From JANNGC01 sp043757045 (GTDB lineage Bacteria > Verrucomicrobiota > Verrucomicrobiia > Limisphaerales > SIBH01), in contig JAYVQC010000168.1 of the NCBI GenBank assembly GCA_043757045.1, positions 1 to 59,101 on the forward strand: 59,101 nt of DNA, given 5' to 3'. Under the pieces are notes generated by a model. That model was not told where the DNA came from. It did not search any database and saw nothing but the letters and a program-made list of their open reading frames with translations. The position numbers were made by a program, and so were the translations under genes. Shown piece after piece: positions 54,739 through 59,101 of the stretch (position 1 is the stretch's first letter; every line of letters starts with the position of its first letter).

Positions 54739-57700
54739 ATGAAACGCACTCTTGTAGCCCTCACCGCGCTGATCGCTGTATTCGTCGGCGCCGTTCAACC
54801 TCCAGCCCTGGCTCCGTTGCCGAACTTTGATCGACGGACGGATCATGCGCCGACCGCCCTGGCGCCGCAGTTTGCCGAAGCCGCCGCCGCGCTGGAGGCC
54901 CGGGTCCCGCAACTCCAGATCACGAGCAGCAAAGTGCTTAATGGCCCCAATTTTTTTTCCTCGCGCGACGGGTTCCTGACGGGTCCGAATGCGGAGGGCG
55001 GAGCGGTGCAGGCGAATACTGCGCGCGCCTTTTCCAACGACGATCCGCACCGGGCGGTGAAAGCATTTCTCAAGGAGCACGCCGGATTGATCGGGTATGG
55101 CGCGGACGCGTTGAGCAGTGCCGAGGTGCGCCGTGATTATGTGACCGCACACAACGGCCTGCGCACGGTGATCTGGCAGCAGAAGCTGGAGAATATCCCC
55201 GTCTTCGATGCGCTGACCATGGGGCACATCACGAAGCACGGCGAACTCGTGAATCTTTATACGGAATTTGTGGCGGATCCGAACCTGGCGGCGGCCCGCG
55301 GATTGAAGGGGCGCACGGTGGCCGCAGCGGCTGGCTCCACTCGTCTGTCAGCGGTGGACGCCCTGATCCTTGCCGCACAAAGCATCGGAGATGAAGTGAC
55401 CTCCGCCGCCCTGACCAGCCAGGGAGCGGCGCAGGGCCCGGCCCGCAAGGAAGTGTTTGCGGGTTCCGGAGTGTTGAAAGGCGACCAGTATGCGGAACTC
55501 GTCTGGCTGCCGCTCAACGCCAATACCCTGCGGCTTTGCTGGCAGGCCATTGTGGTCAGCAAAACGCGCGGCGAAGGATTCCTGTGCGTGGTGGATGCCG
55601 AGACTGGAGAAGTGGTGTTGCGCCGCGGTCTGACTCACTACATTTCGCCCGCGACCTACAATGTTTACGTCAGTGACAGTCCTTCCCCGTTTTCGCCGGG
55701 CCATTTGAATCCTTCCACCGTGCAGCCGCCGCTGGTGAACCGGCAGCTCGTCGTCACGCCTGCGTTGAACACCAATGCTTCGCCCAACGGCTGGATTAAC
55801 GATGGGGTGAACGAAACCCTGGGCAACAACGTGGATGCGCATACGGATCGGAACGGTGACGACCTGCCTGATTTGCCCCGGCCACAGGGGAATCCCAACC
55901 GCGTGTTCGATTTTCCGCTCGATTTGACGATGGCTCCGACGGCTTACAGTGCGGCGGCGACCGTCCAGCTCTTCTACTGGAACAATTTTATCCATGACAA
56001 ACTATGGGAACTGGGATTCACCGAAGCGGCGGGAAATTTTCAGGTGAACAATTTTGGACGGGGCGGTCTCGGCAATGATGCCGTCAGCGCGGATGCCCAA
56101 GATGGAGGCGGTTTCAACAATGCCAACATGCTGACGCTTCCAGACGGCACCCCGCCGCGCATGCAAATGTACCTATTCAACGGCCCGGCTGTTGATCGCG
56201 ATGGTGACTACGATGCTGACTTTATTTTGCATGAGTACACACACGGTTTGAGCAATCGCCGCGTGGGCGGGGGCGTTGGGATCTTCCAATTACAAAGCGC
56301 TGGAATGGGCGAAGGATGGTCCGACTTTTACGCCCTGTCTTTGCTCGCCGAACCCACGGATGCGATTGATGGAAACTGGCCTTGGGGAGCTTATGTTGGA
56401 TTTGAAATAGGCGGAAGTCAGTTTCACGATAATTACTATTTTGGTGTTCGTCGCTATCCCTACTCCACAAATCTTTTGAAGAACCCATTGACTTTTAAGG
56501 ATATCGATCCCACGCAGGCCAGTCCGCACATCGGTATTCCAGCCAATACTATCTTTGGAGCATTCAGGCTTTCCGACGCTCCTGAAGTTCACAACCAGGG
56601 CGAAGTCTGGTGCGTGATGCTGTGGGAAGTGCGCGCCAACTTGATTGCCAAGCATGGCTGGACCAATGGCAACCAACTCGCCATGCAACTGGTCACTGAC
56701 GCCATGTCGCTTTGTCCGGTGAATCCCAATTTTGTCCAATCTCGCGACGCCATTCTGCTGGCGGATCGCGTCAACAACAACAACGCCAACTACAACGAGC
56801 TCTGGCGCGCGTTCGTCAAGCGCGGTCTGGGTGCGGGCGCTACTTCGCCAGACAGTTCCACGACGCAAGGGGTGCGGGAATCGTATGACTTCCCCGGGCT
56901 TTCGTTGGTCTCGGCGTTTGCGGTGGATGGTTCCACTGGCAATGGTAACGGGGTCATTGACCCGAACGAGTGCGTGGAAATCTTCGTCAATCTGCGCAAC
57001 AACTCCGTCAGCACTGCCTTTTCCGTCACGGGCGTGCTGAGTTCCACGACTCCGGGTGTCACGGTCGTGCAGCCCAACTCGGCGTATCCAAACTTGGCGG
57101 TGAACGCCGTGGGGCAGAACATCACACCTTTCCGCATCTACACCTCCCCGAGCTTCGTTTGCGGCACCCGCATCCAATTAACCCTCGTGGCGACCGGGTC
57201 CGGTCAGCAAGCGACGACCAACGCGTTTGTCCTGCGCAGTGGTTTTGTGAGCCTGAACCCCGTGCTGCTCAACAACAACACGCCGGTCAGCATCCCCGAT
57301 GCGAACACGAACGGCGTGCAGTCCACCATCAATGTTTCAGGGATGAGCGGCGCGCTGGGTAAGCTGACCGTCTCACTTCACATCCTCCACCCGGCGGTCG
57401 GGGATCTGGTCATCGAACTCATCGGCCCCGACGGCACGAGGATCGCGCTGGCCAAGAACCAAGGGGCCGCGGGGGACAATTACGGGACCGCGTGCTCGCC
57501 GTTTTCCTCCCGCACGACCTTCGACGACAATGCACAATTCCCGATCAGCGTCGCCAATCCTCCTTACGTGGGCACCTTCCGGCCGGACGAGCCGCTTGAC
57601 GTGTTTGAAGGCAAATTCGCCGCGGCGGTGAACGGCGCATGGCGGTTGCGGGTCATTGATTCCGGCGCTAACGACGTCGGCTCTTTGCAGTGCTGGACGC

Positions 57701-59101
57701 TTGCGCTCTATCCCACCGTCTGCACCGATGGCGGCGGGCCTTGTGCTGCGGACCTCGCGTTGTCCGCCACCGCGACGCCCGCGCCCGCGCTGGTCGCGCA
57801 GGATTTGACCTACACGTTGACCGTGGCGAACTCGCGCCCGATTGACGGCACGGCCGTCACGCTCACGAATGTGCTGCCCGCCAACGTCACGTTCGTCTCG
57901 GCCACTTCACCCAATGGAGCGTGTATCTTATCCGGCGGCACCGTGCGCTGCACCTTCGGCACGCTGACGAACGGTGCCACGGCCACGGCCACCATCATCG
58001 TGCGGCCCACCGCGCTCGGCCTGCTCACGAACGTCTTCTCCGTCGGCGGCTCCACGCCGGACGCGAATCCGGCCAACAACGTGGCGACGGTGATTTCCAC
58101 CGTGAACCTCCCCGCGCCCGTGCTCGTGGCGGACGGCGCGCTCCTCGTCGGCGACGCCAGCGGCGGCATCGAGTCCGGTGAAACGGTGACGTTGAATCTC
58201 GCGCTGCGGAACACCGGCTCGGCGGCCACCACGAACCTCGTGGCCACGCTCCTCGACGGCAACGGCGTGAGCGGCTCCAGCGGCTCGCAGAATTACGGAG
58301 CCATCGCCATCGGCGCGAGCGCCGCGCGTCCCTTCACCTTCACCGCGCCGGGCAACGCGGGCGAAACCGTTTCCGCCGTGCTGCAACTTCAGGATGGCGT
58401 GCAAAACCTCGGCACGGTCACGTTCCACTTCACGCTCGGCGGCGACTTCACGTTTGCCAACGGCGCGGAGATCATCATCAACAACCTCGGTGTGGCGACG
58501 CCGTATCCCGCGACCATTGACGTGAACGGCGTGGCTGGCGTCATCGGCCAGGCGCGGGTCACGTTCACCAAACTCTCGCACACGTTCCCGGACGACATTG
58601 ACGCGCTGCTCGTCGGGCCGCTCGGCCAGAAGCTCGTGCTCATGTCCGACGCGGGCGGCGGCACGCCCATCGTGAACCGCACGCTTACCTTCACGCCCAC
58701 GGCTTCCGGCACGCTGCCGAATGAGAGCGCGATCGCGGCGGGAAATTATCTGCCCTCCGACTTCACCTCCGGCACCGAGCCGGCGGGCGACATCTTCCCC
58801 GCCCCCGCGCCGTCGGGACCGCCGGTCTCATCTCTCTCGTCCTTCAACGGCACCGTCCCGAACGGCACCTGGTCGCTCTTCATCCACGACGACGGCGGCA
58901 ACGACGGCGGCAGCGTCTCCGGCGGTTGGTCGCTCGGCCTCACCATCGTGGTGCCCGTGCTTCCGCTCGCGAATCTTTCCGTCACCGCCAGCGCCGCGCC
59001 CGTCCCGGCCGTCGTGGGCGAGCCGCTCACTTACACCCTCACCGTCGCGAACAGCGGCCCGAGCAATGCCACCGTCGTGGTGCTGACCAATGTGCTTCCG
59101 G
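54739..59101 (+). CDS. Exported M36 fungalysin-type metalloprotease with P-like and DUF11 domains (3' partial)
   Basis: The frame opens at ATG 54739 with a signal peptide (KRTLVALTALIAVFVGAV) and stays open to the window end, giving at least 1454 residues. An FTP-like propeptide region covers about residues 60-170. The peptidase domain carries HEYTH at 498-502, the zinc site, and GEGWSDF with the third ligand Glu near 525, diagnostic of M36. From about residue 717 come a CARDB-like stretch (GNGVIDPNECVEIFV), a P-like domain (835-994) and DUF11 (1003-1121). The same trio then repeats: CARDB-like to 1234, P-like to 1406, DUF11 cut by the window. M36 enzymes are secreted zinc proteases activated by loss of the propeptide. 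The end should lie outside the window. Confidence 0.88.
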   Translation, partial: MKRTLVALTALIAVFVGAVQPPALAPLPNFDRRTDHAPTALAPQFAEAAAALEARVPQLQITSSKVLNGPNFFSSRDGFLTGPNAEGGAVQANTARAFSNDDPHRAVKAFLKEHAGLIGYGADALSSAEVRRDYVTAHNGLRTVIWQQKLENIPVFDALTMGHITKHGELVNLYTEFVADPNLAAARGLKGRTVAAAAGSTRLSAVDALILAAQSIGDEVTSAALTSQGAAQGPARKEVFAGSGVLKGDQYAELVWLPLNANTLRLCWQAIVVSKTRGEGFLCVVDAETGEVVLRRGLTHYISPATYNVYVSDSPSPFSPGHLNPSTVQPPLVNRQLVVTPALNTNASPNGWINDGVNETLGNNVDAHTDRNGDDLPDLPRPQGNPNRVFDFPLDLTMAPTAYSAAATVQLFYWNNFIHDKLWELGFTEAAGNFQVNNFGRGGLGNDAVSADAQDGGGFNNANMLTLPDGTPPRMQMYLFNGPAVDRDGDYDADFILHEYTHGLSNRRVGGGVGIFQLQSAGMGEGWSDFYALSLLAEPTDAIDGNWPWGAYVGFEIGGSQFHDNYYFGVRRYPYSTNLLKNPLTFKDIDPTQASPHIGIPANTIFGAFRLSDAPEVHNQGEVWCVMLWEVRANLIAKHGWTNGNQLAMQLVTDAMSLCPVNPNFVQSRDAILLADRVNNNNANYNELWRAFVKRGLGAGATSPDSSTTQGVRESYDFPGLSLVSAFAVDGSTGNGNGVIDPNECVEIFVNLRNNSVSTAFSVTGVLSSTTPGVTVVQPNSAYPNLAVNAVGQNITPFRIYTSPSFVCGTRIQLTLVATGSGQQATTNAFVLRSGFVSLNPVLLNNNTPVSIPDANTNGVQSTINVSGMSGALGKLTVSLHILHPAVGDLVIELIGPDGTRIALAKNQGAAGDNYGTACSPFSSRTTFDDNAQFPISVANPPYVGTFRPDEPLDVFEGKFAAAVNGAWRLRVIDSGANDVGSLQCWTLALYPTVCTDGGGPCAADLALSATATPAPALVAQDLTYTLTVANSRPIDGTAVTLTNVLPANVTFVSATSPNGACILSGGTVRCTFGTLTNGATATATIIVRPTALGLLTNVFSVGGSTPDANPANNVATVISTVNLPAPVLVADGALLVGDASGGIESGETVTLNLALRNTGSAATTNLVATLLDGNGVSGSSGSQNYGAIAIGASAARPFTFTAPGNAGETVSAVLQLQDGVQNLGTVTFHFTLGGDFTFANGAEIIINNLGVATPYPATIDVNGVAGVIGQARVTFTKLSHTFPDDIDALLVGPLGQKLVLMSDAGGGTPIVNRTLTFTPTASGTLPNESAIAAGNYLPSDFTSGTEPAGDIFPAPAPSGPPVSSLSSFNGTVPNGTWSLFIHDDGGNDGGSVSGGWSLGLTIVVPVLPLANLSVTASAAPVPAVVGEPLTYTLTVANSGPSNATVVVLTNVLP

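Overview
The window looks like a GC-rich chromosome segment from a member of the Verrucomicrobiota, most likely a non-Akkermansia lineage such as the Limisphaerales/Pedosphaera group. This rests on family recognition, not on any search. The evidence is a four-gene pilus-like locus in the same style as Amuc_1098 to Amuc_1101 of Akkermansia, a DUF5069 protein, several Sec/Tat-exported proteins and very long Calx-beta/delta-60 secreted proteins.

Region 1 (1-9.1 kb): the 3' part of an acyltransferase-methyltransferase fusion faces a minus-strand group. That group reads sugar-phosphate-isomerase-like protein, NusG/RfaH-like factor, a single-chain restriction-modification enzyme, and a second methyltransferase duplicated from it. 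A DUF5069 gene and a TPM-domain membrane protein follow on the plus strand. A short minus-strand ORF resembling only the N-terminus of a multicopper oxidase follows them. Region 2 (9.1-17.3 kb): a hairpin-rich intergenic stretch, an overlapping pair made of a secreted calcium-repeat protein and a small cytosolic protein, a UvrD/Rep-type helicase, a DUF433/DUF5615 toxin-antitoxin pair, a lone GspE/PilB-type ATPase, a small orphan gene, a palindromic intergenic element beside gene debris, and a Tat-exported hydroxypyruvate-isomerase-like protein.

Region 3 (17.4-24.8 kb): a tightly packed operon of a PilM-PilN-like fusion, an Amuc_1100-like PilO-type protein, an Amuc_1099-like protein and an Amuc_1098-like secretin, then a standalone 5'-3' exonuclease. 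Region 4 (24.9 kb to the end): six exported proteins on the same strand with no gap over 122 bases. They are an exported repeat protein (473 aa), a matrixin-like protein without an obvious zinc site (494 aa), a 1066-aa surface-type protein, a 3056-aa metzincin/PKD/Calx-beta/delta-60 giant, a 4774-aa Calx-beta/delta-60/P-domain giant, and an M36 fungalysin-type protease that runs off the window.

The most striking observation is that the delta-60 repeats of the two giants fall into blocks of seven (7+7 and 7+7+14, 42 in all). This suggests six seven-bladed beta-propellers strung between 31 Calx-beta domains. Together with the adjoining secretin locus it suggests, by inference only, an envelope and secretion module with its own extracellular cargo. 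No tRNA, rRNA, CRISPR array or insertion sequence was recognised.
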